From contig NZ_JAVHJU010000008.1 of assembly GCF_031082405.1 (NCBI RefSeq), positions 124,001-188,000 on the forward strand: DNA of 64,000 nucleotides. The letters are read 5' to 3'. Under the pieces are notes generated by a model. The model ran no database searches and was not told the origin of the DNA. It worked only from the letters and a program-made list of their open reading frames with translations. How positions within the stretch are numbered: the first letter of the stretch is position 1; every line of letters starts with the position of its first letter. The stretch comes from Amycolatopsis sp. A133 (GTDB taxonomy: Bacteria; Actinomycetota; Actinomycetes; Mycobacteriales; Pseudonocardiaceae). The translations under genes and the position numbers were made by a program. Positions 45,086 through 52,160 of the stretch are shown here, one piece after another.

Positions 45086-46864
45086 ATGACCGCTGCACCC
45101 GTCCTGGCCGAACCGGCCACCGACGCCGACGAACCCGTCCCGCTGCGGCGGATCGCCGGGTTGTTCCGCCCGCACCGCGGGCCGCTCGGCGCGCTGTTCG
45201 CGCTGATCGTCGCGCAGGCCGGCCTCGGCGTCGTCTCGCCGTTCCTCCTGCGCGAGATCCTCGACGACGCCCTGCCGCACCGGGACACGCTCCTGATCAG
45301 CCTGCTGGCGGCGGGGATGATCGTCTGCTCGGCCGGCAGCGGCTCCCTCGGCGTCGCCACCACCGGGCTGTCCAACACCATCGGGCAGCGCGTCATGAAC
45401 GAGCTGCGCGTCTCGGTCTACGGCCACCTGCAGCGGATGTCGCTCGGCTTCTTCACGCGGACGAAGAGCGGCGAAGTGCTTTCGCGGGTGTTTAACGACA
45501 TCGGCGGCGTCGACAACGTGATCACCACGACCGCCGGGTCGATGGTGCAGAACGCGACCACGACGATCGCCATCACGGTGGCCCTGATCGCGCTCGACTG
45601 GCAGCTCGCGGCGCTCTCCCTCGTCGCCGTGCCGTTGTTCCTGCTGTTCACGCTGCGGCTGGGCGCGAAGCGGCGGAACCTGGCCCGCGGCCGCACCCGG
45701 CGGATGGCCCGGCTGACGACGATGGTCGAGGAGTCCCTGTCGGTCACCGGCGTCCTGCTCGCCAAGACGATGGGCAACGAACGGGCGATGCGTGAGCGCT
45801 TCGGGGCGGAATCGCGGGAGATCGCGGCGCTGGAACGGGCGGCCGCGCTGGCCGGCCGCTGGCAGACGGCGTCGCGGGCGATGAGCCTGACCGTGATCCC
45901 GGCGCTGGTCTACTGGATCGCCGGGCTGGCGCTGGCGGGCGGCGCGTCCCCGATCTCGCTCGGCACCGTCGTGGCGTTCACGAGCATGCTCAACCGGCTG
46001 GTCGCGCCGGCGAGCGCGATGCAGGCGATCGGGCAGAACGTGGCGACGTCGAAGGCGCTGTTCGGCCGCATCTTCGAGGTACTGGACCTGCCGGCGGAGA
46101 TCGCGGACAAACCGGGTGCGCAGGTACTGGAAGTGCGCCGCGGCGACGTCTCGATGCGCGGCGTCTCGTTCTGCTACGGCCGCGACGGCCCGCCGACGCT
46201 GGACGGGATCGACCTCGACGTGCCGGCCGGGACCACGACGGCCCTCGTCGGCGCGACGGGCTCGGGCAAGACGACGCTCGCTTATCTCGTGGCCCGGCTG
46301 TACGAGGTGAGCAGTGGTGCGGTGACGATCGACGGCGTCGACGTCCGGGACGTCACGCTGGCTTCGCTCGCGGCGGGCGTGGGGCTCGTGTCGCAGGAGA
46401 CCTACCTCTTCCACGACACCGTGCGGGAGAACCTGCGCTTCGCCAAGCCGGACGCGACCGACGAGGAGATCGAGCAGGCGGCGAAGGCCGCGCACATCCA
46501 CGACACCCTCGCCGGCCTGCCCGAGGGGTACGACACGGTCGTCGGCCAGCGCGGCTACCGGTTCTCCGGGGGCGAGAAGCAGCGGATGGCCATCGCCCGG
46601 ATCCTGCTGCGCAACCCGCCGGTGCTCATCCTCGACGAGGCGACCAGCGCGCTCGACACCCGCACGGAACGCTCGGTGCAGGCCGAGCTCGACCGGCTCG
46701 CCGCGGGCCGCACGACGCTGACGATCGCGCACCGGTTGTCCACTGTGGAGCACGCCGACCAGATCGTGGTGCTGCACGAAGGCCGGATCGCCGAACGCGG
46801 GACGCACGGCGAATTGCTGGCGCGCGACGGGCGTTATGCCCGGCTGGTCCGCGGAACGGCCTAA
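45086..46864 (+). CDS. ABC exporter, fused permease and ATPase
   Basis: A 592-residue half transporter. Six membrane helices (about 30-310) belong to the type IV (ABC-B) exporter fold. The ATPase has Walker A GATGSGKTT, Q-loop VGLVSQETYLF, signature FSGGEKQR, Walker B VLILDEATS and H-loop IAHRLS, so all catalytic residues are intact. It should act as a homodimer exporting lipids, drugs or peptides. The MarR gene starts 10 bp downstream and is likely its regulator. It is divergent from ffh across 196 bp. Confidence 0.92.
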   Translation: MTAAPVLAEPATDADEPVPLRRIAGLFRPHRGPLGALFALIVAQAGLGVVSPFLLREILDDALPHRDTLLISLLAAGMIVCSAGSGSLGVATTGLSNTIGQRVMNELRVSVYGHLQRMSLGFFTRTKSGEVLSRVFNDIGGVDNVITTTAGSMVQNATTTIAITVALIALDWQLAALSLVAVPLFLLFTLRLGAKRRNLARGRTRRMARLTTMVEESLSVTGVLLAKTMGNERAMRERFGAESREIAALERAAALAGRWQTASRAMSLTVIPALVYWIAGLALAGGASPISLGTVVAFTSMLNRLVAPASAMQAIGQNVATSKALFGRIFEVLDLPAEIADKPGAQVLEVRRGDVSMRGVSFCYGRDGPPTLDGIDLDVPAGTTTALVGATGSGKTTLAYLVARLYEVSSGAVTIDGVDVRDVTLASLAAGVGLVSQETYLFHDTVRENLRFAKPDATDEEIEQAAKAAHIHDTLAGLPEGYDTVVGQRGYRFSGGEKQRMAIARILLRNPPVLILDEATSALDTRTERSVQAELDRLAAGRTTLTIAHRLSTVEHADQIVVLHEGRIAERGTHGELLARDGRYARLVRGTA

Positions 46865-46874
46865 TCTGGGAGGT

Positions 46875-47354
46875 ATGCATTCCGATTCGTCCTGGCTCCT
46901 CGACGAGACCGCCTCGCGGACGACCACGGACGCCGAACTCGCCGACCTGGCCCGGCGGGTGCGCGAAGGCGTCGGGCGGCTGAACTGGCGGATGCGCGCC
47001 GAGGCGGGCCAGGTCAGCCCGGGGCCGGCGCTGCTCGCGGTGCTGAGCAGGCTCTACCGGGCGGGCACGCAGACGCCGACCGAGCTGGCCGAGGCGGAAC
47101 GGCTGCAGCCGCAGTCGCTCACCCGGATCCTCGCGGCGCTCACCATCCGTGGGCTGATCGAGCGGGAGCCGGATCCCGACGACGGGCGTCGCTCGCGGAT
47201 CAGCATCAACGCGGACGGCCTGGCGGTGCTGCGCGAGTACAGCAGCCACCGCGAACACTGGCTGGCCGGCGCGCTCGAATCGACGTTGTCGCCGACCGAG
47301 CGTCAGCTGCTCCGGCTGGCCGCCGACCTGCTGATCCGGGTCGCGGACGCCTGA
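46875..47354 (+). CDS. MarR-family transcriptional regulator
   Basis: A 159-residue winged-helix protein. The recognition region is TPTELAEAERLQPQSLTRIL with the wing DDGRRSRISINADG (about 65-115). MarR dimers sense small phenolic or lipophilic ligands. TAATCT at 46862-46867 overlaps the exporter stop and could be a -10 for a leaderless transcript. GGGAGGT directly abuts the ATG, too close for normal Shine-Dalgarno use, so cotranslation from the exporter message or a leaderless start are both possible. A perfect hairpin follows the stop. Confidence 0.88.
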   Translation: MHSDSSWLLDETASRTTTDAELADLARRVREGVGRLNWRMRAEAGQVSPGPALLAVLSRLYRAGTQTPTELAEAERLQPQSLTRILAALTIRGLIEREPDPDDGRRSRISINADGLAVLREYSSHREHWLAGALESTLSPTERQLLRLAADLLIRVADA

Positions 47355-47356
47355 AA

Positions 47357-47392
47357 GCTGCCGTGGAGACCCCTCGATCCCTCCACGGCAGC
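47357..47392 (+). terminator. Stem-loop terminator after MarR gene
   Basis: GCTGCCGTGGAG (47357-47368) and CTCCACGGCAGC (47381-47392) pair over 12 bp with a 12-base loop, three bases after the MarR stop. There is no T tract. It separates this unit from the convergent ku gene. The remainder, 47393-47629, shows no gene. Confidence 0.8.
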
Positions 47393-47629
47393 CTTCGGAC
47401 ACCCCTTTCCCCGCGCCGCCTCCCCGCGGTGAGGGACGGGCTCCGGAAACGGGCCGCTCCTCCTCCGGCCCGCCCCGGAACCCTGGCGCCTGGACGGCTC
47501 ACCTCCCCAGGGGCCGTCCGGACTTCCCCCCTCGCCAGCGATCCGGTACTCGCTGACAGAAGGAAGTCTGCCGCGCCGCAGGTGGCCGGTTGAGTGTGAG
47601 AACCCTCAATTACCCGTGGGTAGTAATAC

Positions 47630-48520
47630 TCAGCCGGACGTCTTCGTGCGTCCACGGCTGCGCGTCGCGGCCCGCTTCGCCGTCGTACGCGCCTTCGCCG
47701 CCCTCGACGCGGCCGCCTTGGCCTTCGTGACGGCCGCGTTGCGCTCGTCCTCCGCGTCGGCGGCGCTCTCCTGCAGTGCCGCCAGCAGCCGGGTGACGCC
47801 TTCGGCCTGTTCGGCCGCCGTCGGCTGGACGACCTCGGCGCCGTCGATCTTCGCCTGGACCAACGCGTGGAAGGCTTCGCGGTAACGGTCGGGGTACCGG
47901 GCGGGGTCGAACTCGCCGGTCAGCTCTTCGACCAGGTTCACCGCCCGCCGCAGCTCGCCCGGCCGGATGTCGACGTCGGCGTGCTGGAACGGGAAGTCGG
48001 GGGTGCGGACCTCGTCCGGCCACCGCATCGTCTCGAGCACGATCACCTGGTCGCGCACGCGCAGCGCGCCGAGCGTCTCGCGGCGGCGCAGCGCGACCGT
48101 GACCAGCGCGAGCCGGCCCGACTGCTGGAGCGCCTCGCTGAACAGCACGTACGGCTTCGTCCCCTCGGGTTCGGGTTCGAGGTAGTAGCTCTTCGCGAAC
48201 CACAGGGGATCGACGTCGGCCAGCGGCGCGAACCCGCGGATCGCGATCGTGCGGCCCGGCATCGGCAGCGACGCCAGTTCGTGGTCGGACAGCAGGACGA
48301 CGTCACCGCCCGGGACGGGGTAGCCGCGGACCATCTCCTCCGGCGGCACTTCGGCGCCGTCGATCTCGCACACGCGCTTGACCCGGACGCGGCCGCCGTC
48401 GCTCTCGTGCACCTGGTGCAGGGGGATTTCCCGCTCTTCGGTGGCGCTGTACGCCTTCACCGGAACGGCGTAACTCCCGAACCCGATCGTGCCTGTCCAC
48501 ACTGCGCGCATCCGTGCCAC
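47630..48520 (-). CDS. ku: Non-homologous end-joining protein Ku
   Basis: A 296-residue Ku-core protein (MRAVWTGTIGFGSYAVPVKA, YYLEPEPEGTKPYVLFSEAL, GEFDPARYPDRYREAF). It forms a homodimeric ring on DNA ends and recruits LigD. The C-terminal tail (about 255-296) is Lys/Arg/Ala-rich, a DNA-binding extension frequent in actinobacteria. No ligD gene lies in the window, so its ligase partner must be elsewhere or encoded by a separate operon. Confidence 0.94.
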   Translation of the reverse strand: MARMRAVWTGTIGFGSYAVPVKAYSATEEREIPLHQVHESDGGRVRVKRVCEIDGAEVPPEEMVRGYPVPGGDVVLLSDHELASLPMPGRTIAIRGFAPLADVDPLWFAKSYYLEPEPEGTKPYVLFSEALQQSGRLALVTVALRRRETLGALRVRDQVIVLETMRWPDEVRTPDFPFQHADVDIRPGELRRAVNLVEELTGEFDPARYPDRYREAFHALVQAKIDGAEVVQPTAAEQAEGVTRLLAALQESAADAEDERNAAVTKAKAAASRAAKARTTAKRAATRSRGRTKTSG

Positions 48521-48564
48521 CTCCGCAGCTCCCAGGCTAGACAGCGGCCGCGGCGGATCGACAG

Positions 48565-48927
48565 CTACAAACGGGTGTCAGGCGCGACGGATTCGCTCAC
48601 ACATTCGAACGACGGCGTCACCTCGTCGAGTGCCTCCGCCGAACACCGGGAGGCGATGGCGGCCGCGCGGAGCACCTCGGTGACCACCTCGACGTCCAGC
48701 GGCGGGGCCGCGGCGAGCGCGTCGGAACCGCCTTCGACGCGGGCCGCGAGACCGGCGAGCGCGTGGGAAATGGCTTCTTGACCGGCGACGAGCTGGGCGA
48801 CGACGTCGGTGAGCTCGGCCGTCGTGGCGCCCGGCCCGCCGCAGCGCAGGCCGGCAGCGAGTTCTTCGGCGCAGGAACGCAGGTGGGTGGCGACGACGGT
48901 CGGCGGCAACGTCAGCCGATCTTGCAT
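48565..48927 (-). CDS. Small helical protein of unknown function
   Basis: A 120-residue acidic, Ala-rich and probably all-helical protein (LPPTVVATHLRSCAEELAAG, ELTDVVAQLVAGQEAISHAL, EVVTEVLRAAAIASRCSAEAL). Regular heptad-like spacing suggests a helical bundle. There is no signal peptide and no family that I recognise. Composition is that of a genuine actinomycete protein and not of a shadow frame. It lies alone between ku and the TetR gene. Confidence 0.55.
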   Translation of the reverse strand: MQDRLTLPPTVVATHLRSCAEELAAGLRCGGPGATTAELTDVVAQLVAGQEAISHALAGLAARVEGGSDALAAAPPLDVEVVTEVLRAAAIASRCSAEALDEVTPSFECVSESVAPDTRL

Positions 48928-49010
48928 CCCTCACCCCTCAGGCCGGTCAGAGGAGCCATAGTGCCACCGCACGCGCCGTCACCGGACACGACACACCGCC
49001 GCCCGCATAT

Positions 49011-49040
49011 TTGACCGATCGTTCTCAATGCGACTAGGGT
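49011..49040 (+). promoter_or_regulatory. TetR-gene promoter with embedded operator
   Basis: TTGACC (49011-49016) and TAGGGT (49035-49040) form a good -35/-10 with an 18-bp spacer, seven bases before the ATG at 49048, so the mRNA is leaderless. The imperfect palindrome GACCGATCGTTC (49013-49024, core CGATCG) overlaps the -35 and is a likely TetR autoregulatory site. Confidence 0.6.
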
Positions 49041-49047
49041 TTTGATC

Positions 49048-49635
49048 ATGTCCCGGGTCAAGGAGTTCGACGTCGGCGAGGCCTGCGACGGCGCGCTCAC
49101 GCTCTTCCGCCGTCAGGGGTACGAGGCGACGTCGGTCAGCGACCTCGTCGCCCACCTCGGCGTCGCCAAGGCCAGCCTGTACGCCACCTTCGGCACGAAG
49201 CACGACCTCTACGTGACGGCGTTGAAGCGCTACGCGGAACGCACCGACGCCCGCGTGATGGCCCAGCTGTCCGAGCCGGGCTCCGGCGTGGCCGCGGTGC
49301 GCCGGCTCTTCGACGGCTACACGGCGGAAATCCTCGGCGACGACACAAAAATGGGCTGCTTCGTCGTCAACGCGGCGATCGAGCTGCTCCCCCGCGACCC
49401 CGAGGTCGCCCGGCTGGTGGAGCGCAGCTGGGACACCCTCGAGGTCGCGCTCACCATGGCACTGGAACGCGCGAAGGCCCAGGGCGATCTCCCCGGCGGG
49501 AGCGACCCGGCGACGCTGGCGCGGTTCCTGCTCACCGTGCTGCAGGGCCTGCGCGTCCTCGGCAAGGGCACCGACGCGGCGAACCGCGTGAACGCGGCCG
49601 TCTCCCAGGCCATGCGCCTGCTTATACAAGAATGA
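49048..49635 (+). CDS. TetR/AcrR-family transcriptional regulator
   Basis: A 195-residue repressor. The N-terminal helix-turn-helix is ACDGALTLFRRQGYEATSVS with DLVAHLGVAKASLYATFGTK (about 13-52), and the C-terminal ligand domain ends GLRVLGKGTDAANRVNA, typical of the TetR_C_16/YxaF-type branch. It probably controls itself and the SDR gene that begins 23 bp downstream. ATG 49048 is supported by the promoter spacing; an upstream start at 49042 is unlikely. Confidence 0.9.
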   Translation: MSRVKEFDVGEACDGALTLFRRQGYEATSVSDLVAHLGVAKASLYATFGTKHDLYVTALKRYAERTDARVMAQLSEPGSGVAAVRRLFDGYTAEILGDDTKMGCFVVNAAIELLPRDPEVARLVERSWDTLEVALTMALERAKAQGDLPGGSDPATLARFLLTVLQGLRVLGKGTDAANRVNAAVSQAMRLLIQE

Positions 49636-49658
49636 TCGGACCAGAAAGAAGGTACACG

Positions 49659-50411
49659 ATGGGGGCACGTTTTGCGGGCAAGGTCGTCCTGGTGACGGGC
49701 GGCGGCTCGGGCATCGGGCGGGCGACGGCGCGGGCGTTCGCGGGCGAAGGCGCGACGGTGGTCGTCGCCGGGCGCGACGGGCAGCGGCTGGCGTCCGCGG
49801 TGGCGGAAATCGGCGGCGACGCGAGCGCGGTGACCGTCGACGTGACCGACTCCGCGGACGTGGCGCGGATGGTCGAGACGGTCGTCGCGCGGCACGGCGG
49901 GCTGGACGTCGCGTTCAACAACGCGGGCATCCTCGGGTCGCCGGCCCCGGTCGCGGACCTCGGCGAGGACGACTTCGGCGCGGTGATGGGCACGAACGTC
50001 ACCGGGACGTGGCTGTGCCTCAAGCACGAGGTCGCGCACATGCGGGCGCACGGCGGCGGCGCGATCGTCAACATGGCGTCGAACATCGGCGCGCACGGCC
50101 GGCTGCCGAACATGGCGGCCTACGCGGCGTCGAAGGCCGCGGTGAGCGCGCTGACCAGGACGGCGGCGCGCGACCACATCGCCGACGGCGTCCGCATCAA
50201 CGCGATCAGCCCCGGTGCGACCGACACGGACATGTCCCGGCGCCCCGGCGAGACCGACGCCGGCCGCGCCGCGCGGCTCAAGGACGCGATCCCGCTGGGC
50301 CGGGTGGGCGCCACCGCCGAAGTGGCCGCCGCGGTGCTGTGGCTGGCTTCGGACGAAGCCGCGTTCACCGTGGGGCACGACCTGGTGGTCGACGGCGGCG
50401 CGACCGCCTGA
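49659..50411 (+). CDS. SDR-family oxidoreductase (classical)
   Basis: A 250-residue classical short-chain dehydrogenase. The cofactor loop is TGGGSGIGRA, NNAG is at about 91, catalytic Ser is in VNMASNIG, and the YxxxK pair is YAASK. C-terminal DLVVDGGATA closes the fold. The R after VVVAGR favours NADP(H). AAAGAAGG stands six bases before the ATG. Cotranscribed with the TetR gene, it probably degrades or modifies the TetR ligand or a related alcohol/ketone. Confidence 0.9.
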   Translation: MGARFAGKVVLVTGGGSGIGRATARAFAGEGATVVVAGRDGQRLASAVAEIGGDASAVTVDVTDSADVARMVETVVARHGGLDVAFNNAGILGSPAPVADLGEDDFGAVMGTNVTGTWLCLKHEVAHMRAHGGGAIVNMASNIGAHGRLPNMAAYAASKAAVSALTRTAARDHIADGVRINAISPGATDTDMSRRPGETDAGRAARLKDAIPLGRVGATAEVAAAVLWLASDEAAFTVGHDLVVDGGATA

Positions 50412-50438
50412 GCGGCCCCACCCGGGCCCGGGACTGTT

Positions 50439-50459
50439 TCACGACTCACGGTTACGCAT
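50439..50459 (-). CDS. Microgene copy 5 (distal), peptide MRNRES
   Basis: ATG start at 50459 with GAGGGG at 50469-50474. It is the most diverged copy: both Arg codons are CGT and Ser is TCG, yet the peptide is unchanged. It ends 27 bp beyond the convergent SDR stop. Confidence 0.7.
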   Translation of the reverse strand: MRNRES

Positions 50460-50520
50460 GGTGACGTTCCCCTCTCCTGCTGGGATGGACTGGGTGCACG
50501 GCGCGGTTGGCGGGCATCGG

Positions 50521-50541
50521 TCAGGACTCGCGATTACGCAC
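50521..50541 (-). CDS. Microgene copy 4, peptide MRNRES (GTG start)
   Basis: GTG start at 50541 with AGGAG at 50549-50553, 7-base spacing. The first Arg codon is CGT and the Asn codon is AAT. Confidence 0.7.
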   Translation of the reverse strand: MRNRES

Positions 50542-50585
50542 AGCAGCTCTCCTCTCAGGCGCAGCGGACGAGGTCGGACGGCGGT

Positions 50586-50606
50586 TCAGGACTCGCGATT
50601 GCGCAC
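50586..50606 (-). CDS. Microgene copy 3, peptide MRNRES (GTG start)
   Basis: GTG start at 50606 with AGGAG at 50614-50618, 7-base spacing. The Asn codon is AAT in place of AAC; the others are as in copy 1. Confidence 0.7.
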   Translation of the reverse strand: MRNRES

Positions 50607-50650
50607 GACAGCTCTCCTTTCCAGGCGTGCTGACGGAGGTCACAGCGGGC

Positions 50651-50671
50651 TCAGGACTCGCGGTTGCGCAT
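50651..50671 (-). CDS. Microgene copy 2, peptide MRNRES
   Basis: ATG start at 50671. A double GGAGG site (50677-50681 and 50681-50685) leaves 5 or 9 bases to the start. Codons are the same as in copy 1. Confidence 0.7.
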   Translation of the reverse strand: MRNRES

Positions 50672-50718
50672 GACGGCCTCCCTCCGGCGGTTCGCGCGGA
50701 CTTCGGGACTCGGGGGCC

Positions 50719-50739
50719 TCAGGACTCGCGGTTGCGCAT
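50719..50739 (-). CDS. Microgene copy 1 (promoter-proximal), peptide MRNRES
   Basis: ATG start at 50739 and TGA stop. GGGAGG at 50748-50753 gives 8-base spacing. Codons are CGC, AAC, CGC, GAG, TCC. It is identical to copy 2. Confidence 0.7.
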   Translation of the reverse strand: MRNRES

Positions 50740-50855
50740 GGCGGCGACCTCCCTTCACTGCTCCGAACGTGTGGCAATCATCGATCGCGGCCGCCCGGTG
50801 TGGTGGGGTGGATGCGGATCGTCGGATCACCCAGGGGAGTTGCACCGCCTTGAGT

Positions 50856-52160
50856 ATGGACGGCGCCCGTCCGGCCCAACCCCGCGCGGGACGGATCCGT
50901 GGGGCGCTGAATCCTGCTCACTGGACCCTCTGGCGGCAGCGCGGGTCGCTGATCTTCTACTGCTTCCTCGTCGAATCGGTCGCGCTCGCCGCCACCGTGT
51001 GGACCGCGCTGGCGGTGCCCGTGCGGGGGTGGGACCTGGCCGTCTTCGGGGTCCTCGCCGGGCTCGGCGTGCTGCAGGCGGAGCTGGGCCGGCAGATCGA
51101 GCGCGTCCGGCGGCTCGTCTCGGACACCCCGCACATCAACCTGACGTCGGTGTGGACGTTCGCCGGGGTGCTGCTCCTGCCGCCGGCGCTGGGCACGGCC
51201 CTGGTCGCCGTCCTGTACGTGCACCTCGCGACGCGCAGCCTGGCGCGGATGAAGCGCGTCCCGCCGTTCCGGATGACGCTGAACGCGACGCTGGTCGTCG
51301 TCACCTGCTACTCGGCCGACTTCGTGCTCGCGTGGCTCGGGGTCGGCGACATGTCCGCCGCGCTGACGGCGGGCTGGCGCGGCGTCATCGCGATCGCCCT
51401 CGCGGCGGTGACGTACTTCCTGGTCGCGGCCATCACCATCGTCCCGGCCCTGACGATCACGACCCGCTCGGTGAAGGCGTTCTTCGGTGGCCTCGGCGAC
51501 AACCTCCTCGAAGTCGCGACGCTGTGCCTGGGCATGCTCACGGCGTTGACGCTGGCGACGCTGCCCGCGCTCACCCTCGCGATCGTGCCGCCGCTGCTGG
51601 TGCTGCACCGGGCGGTGCTGATCAAGCAGCTGGAGATCGCCGCGACGACCGACGAGAAGACCGGCCTGTTCAACACGACCGGGTGGCACCTGCTCGCTTC
51701 GCGCGAACTGGCCAGGGCGCAGCGCCACACGCGGAGCACGTTCGGCGTGCTGATGATCGACCTGGACCACTTCAAGCTGATCAACGACCGCCACGGTCAC
51801 CTGGCGGGCGACACGGTCCTGCGCGAGGTGGCGGCGACGATCAAGAGCGCGGTCCGCGACTACGACTCGGTCGGCCGTTTCGGCGGCGAGGAGTTCGTGG
51901 TCCTGCTCCCGGACATCGGCCCGGCGGCGGTCCTGGCGGTGGCCGAGCGCATCCGCTCGGCGATCGAGGCGCTGAAGGTCGAGTACTTCGACGGCGCCGC
52001 GTCCCGCGTGATCGCGGACCTGTCGGCCTCCATCGGCGTGGCCACGTACCCGGACGGCGGAACGGCCGTCGACCGCCTGCTGCAGGCCGCGGACAAGGCC
52101 CTCTACCGAGCCAAGGACGCGGGCCGCAACCAGGTGGTCGACGGCACGGCGACCGCCTAG
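50856..52160 (+). CDS. Membrane-bound diguanylate cyclase (GGDEF)
   Basis: A 434-residue protein. About six hydrophobic helices (roughly 30-255) form an integral membrane sensor, followed by a GGDEF domain with the active-site motif GRFGGEEFVVLLP. The inhibitory I-site RxxD is present as RDYD, five residues before GGEEF, so product feedback is expected. It makes c-di-GMP, which in actinomycetes holds sporulation back through BldD and RsiG-WhiG. Starts at ATG 50856 or TTG 50850 are possible; AGGGGAG at 50833-50839 fits the TTG slightly better. Its stop is a CTAG shared with the convergent DUF262 gene. Confidence 0.9.
   Translation: MDGARPAQPRAGRIRGALNPAHWTLWRQRGSLIFYCFLVESVALAATVWTALAVPVRGWDLAVFGVLAGLGVLQAELGRQIERVRRLVSDTPHINLTSVWTFAGVLLLPPALGTALVAVLYVHLATRSLARMKRVPPFRMTLNATLVVVTCYSADFVLAWLGVGDMSAALTAGWRGVIAIALAAVTYFLVAAITIVPALTITTRSVKAFFGGLGDNLLEVATLCLGMLTALTLATLPALTLAIVPPLLVLHRAVLIKQLEIAATTDEKTGLFNTTGWHLLASRELARAQRHTRSTFGVLMIDLDHFKLINDRHGHLAGDTVLREVAATIKSAVRDYDSVGRFGGEEFVVLLPDIGPAAVLAVAERIRSAIEALKVEYFDGAASRVIADLSASIGVATYPDGGTAVDRLLQAADKALYRAKDAGRNQVVDGTATA

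Larger units (their letters stand above)
50439..50753 (-). repeat. Tandem array of five hexapeptide microgenes
   Basis: Five 21-bp coding units repeat on the minus strand at 65-82 bp intervals (starts at 50739, 50671, 50606, 50541, 50459). Each is start-R-N-R-E-S-stop and each is preceded by its own AGGAG or GGGAGG. The units differ only at synonymous third positions or as ATG/GTG starts, while spacers are much more diverged. The array fills the space between the SDR gene and the diguanylate cyclase gene, both on the plus strand. I recognise no promoter with certainty; it should lie between 50754 and 50855. Confidence 0.8.

Noticed and set aside
47393..47629. Possible small gene between the MarR terminator and ku
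   Set aside because: The available frames are Pro/Arg/Ser-rich and lack a ribosome binding site or homology.
50439..50753. CRISPR array in the hexapeptide repeat region
   Set aside because: Units are 21 bp, vary in sequence, are irregularly spaced (65-82 bp), and the variation is codon-synonymous. There are no cas genes in the window.
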